Positions 4,514 through 5,233 of a DNA stretch of 5,233 nt are shown here, one piece after another. Below the pieces are notes generated by a model that was not told the origin of the DNA, did no database searches, and worked only from the letters and a program-made list of their open reading frames with translations. Each line of letters starts with the position of its first letter. Position 1 is the first letter of the stretch. The DNA comes from Spirochaetales bacterium (GTDB lineage Bacteria > Spirochaetota > Spirochaetia > Treponematales > UBA12059), in contig SPCK01000177.1 of assembly GCA_004525355.1 (NCBI GenBank), forward strand, positions 1 to 5,233, given 5' to 3'. The translations under genes were made by a program, and so were the position numbers.

Positions 4514-5233
4514 TCACATTTTCATCCCGTAGATTGCTTCGGGCCGGTAGACATCGCGTAGTTTCCATCCCTTTCCCACCGCGTCCGTGAGTCCGCCCAC
4601 GAGTTCGTAATCGATCGGTATGTACCGCCCGGGCTTGAGCGCGCTGCCGTCATCGGCGGTCCAAGAGGAGATCGTGTAAAAGGAATACGTCGAAGGGAAG
4701 GAGCCCGCCTCGTAGGAGAAACAGACGGCATGCCCGCTTCCGTACCCCGATGGAGCGAACGACGCGATGTACGGTTCCCAGCCCCAGAAACGGAGCAGGC
4801 CGGCGGTATACAGCGCGAAGTCCTCGCAGTCGCCGCCGCCAGCGGCCAGGAATCGGTCCGGGCGCAACGCGTAGTCGTTGTTCTGGTACCGGAAGCCCCG
4901 GTAGATCACCTTCTGGAACGCCTCAAGCTCGGCGAACGACAGCTTGCCCGAACCGTCCTGGTCGGCCGCCATGTACCGTTCGACGAGCGCCGCATCCTCG
5001 ATGCCGGTGGCGGAACGGAAGTTGCCTCCCCGGATATACCGAACGGCGCCGGTCTTGGTCTGGAAGCGGAAACCATTCTCCAGCACCGTGTAGGTGGCCG
5101 CCTGGCCGTTCCGGTAGGAACGAATGGTCCTTCCACCGATGCGCTCGTCCACGACAGTCGAATTCCGCGGGGCATTGGAGGGCGTCATGGTCGAGGCTGC
5201 GGTCGATCTCGATGTGGTATTTTCGCCCTGAGC
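4514..5233 (-). CDS. EF-hand plus transglutaminase-like (Cys-His-Asp) protein, N-terminus beyond the right edge
   Basis: The frame is open to the window edge (239 residues visible). An internal ATG at 5188 gives 224 residues but has no Shine-Dalgarno, so I read the gene as 5'-truncated. The visible N-terminal part is rich in Ser/Thr/Ala (AQGENTTSRSTAAST), as often found after a signal peptide. Numbering from M at 5188: residues 76-87 form a canonical EF-hand loop (DQDGSGKLSFAE, with D, D, S, K, S, E at positions 1, 3, 5, 7, 9, 12). Residues about 115-200 are transglutaminase-like: C121 in GGGDCEDFA, H153 in SGHAVC and D193 in YIPIDYE form the expected Cys-His-Asp triad. Known: bacterial proteins of this fold (transglutaminase-like and the related BTLCP cysteine proteinases, which share GDCEDFA-type motifs) are usually proteases or cell-envelope enzymes. 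A Ca2+-regulated exported peptidase is an inference. The substrate is unknown. Confidence 0.8.
   Translation of the reverse strand, partial: AQGENTTSRSTAASTMTPSNAPRNSTVVDERIGGRTIRSYRNGQAATYTVLENGFRFQTKTGAVRYIRGGNFRSATGIEDAALVERYMAADQDGSGKLSFAELEAFQKVIYRGFRYQNNDYALRPDRFLAAGGGDCEDFALYTAGLLRFWGWEPYIASFAPSGYGSGHAVCFSYEAGSFPSTYSFYTISSWTADDGSALKPGRYIPIDYELVGGLTDAVGKGWKLRDVYRPEAIYGMKM

Overview
The window looks like a housekeeping/accessory stretch of a Gram-negative-type bacterial chromosome of moderately high GC. Two genes begin with clear lipoprotein signal peptides (lipoboxes LMAC and LQSC) and a third with an uncleaved or type I signal peptide, so much of the encoded protein is exported. The mix of a GAF plus HD-GYP c-di-GMP phosphodiesterase, a lipoprotein-type beta-helix, an exported staphylococcal-type nuclease and a transglutaminase-like protein would suit a spirochaete or similar environmental anaerobe. 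That is a guess from style only; nothing here fixes the taxon.

Layout. (1) Positions 1-85, minus strand: the first 28 residues of a lipoprotein gene running off the left edge, with its Shine-Dalgarno and a candidate promoter. (2) 86-919: over 800 bases with no convincing complete gene. It holds one short ORF (426-620) that looks like a two-helix membrane fragment, some very short hairpins, and a promoter/dyad region just before the next gene. (3) 920-2080, plus: GAF + HD-GYP phosphodiesterase with all key metal-site residues. (4) 2108-2683, minus, convergent with it: exported thermonuclease (SNase) with an intact catalytic set. Its start codon overlaps, as ATGA, the stop of a small open frame (2680-2904) that may be a gene remnant or coupled leader. 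(5) 2962-3972, plus, divergent from the nuclease: a lipoprotein with a right-handed beta-helix built of GGGI...GN coils. A near-consensus promoter abuts its start codon. (6) 4041-4421, minus: a Trp-rich 126-residue protein of unknown function with a textbook Shine-Dalgarno. (7) 4514-5233, minus, running off the right edge: a protein with one canonical EF-hand loop followed by a transglutaminase-like Cys-His-Asp domain.

The genes do not form one obvious pathway. The alternating strands (convergent at 2080/2108 and 3972/4041, divergent at 2683/2962) argue for several independent transcription units. Genes 6 and 7 lie in the same direction with a 92-base gap rich in inverted repeats and could be co-transcribed. 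I see no RNA gene, CRISPR array, transposon or phage feature. I did not find a convincing new multi-gene system; the more unusual points are the dyad-rich 4430-4509 gap, the EF-hand/transglutaminase arrangement, the ATGA overlap at the nuclease start and the possible leaderless start of the beta-helix gene.
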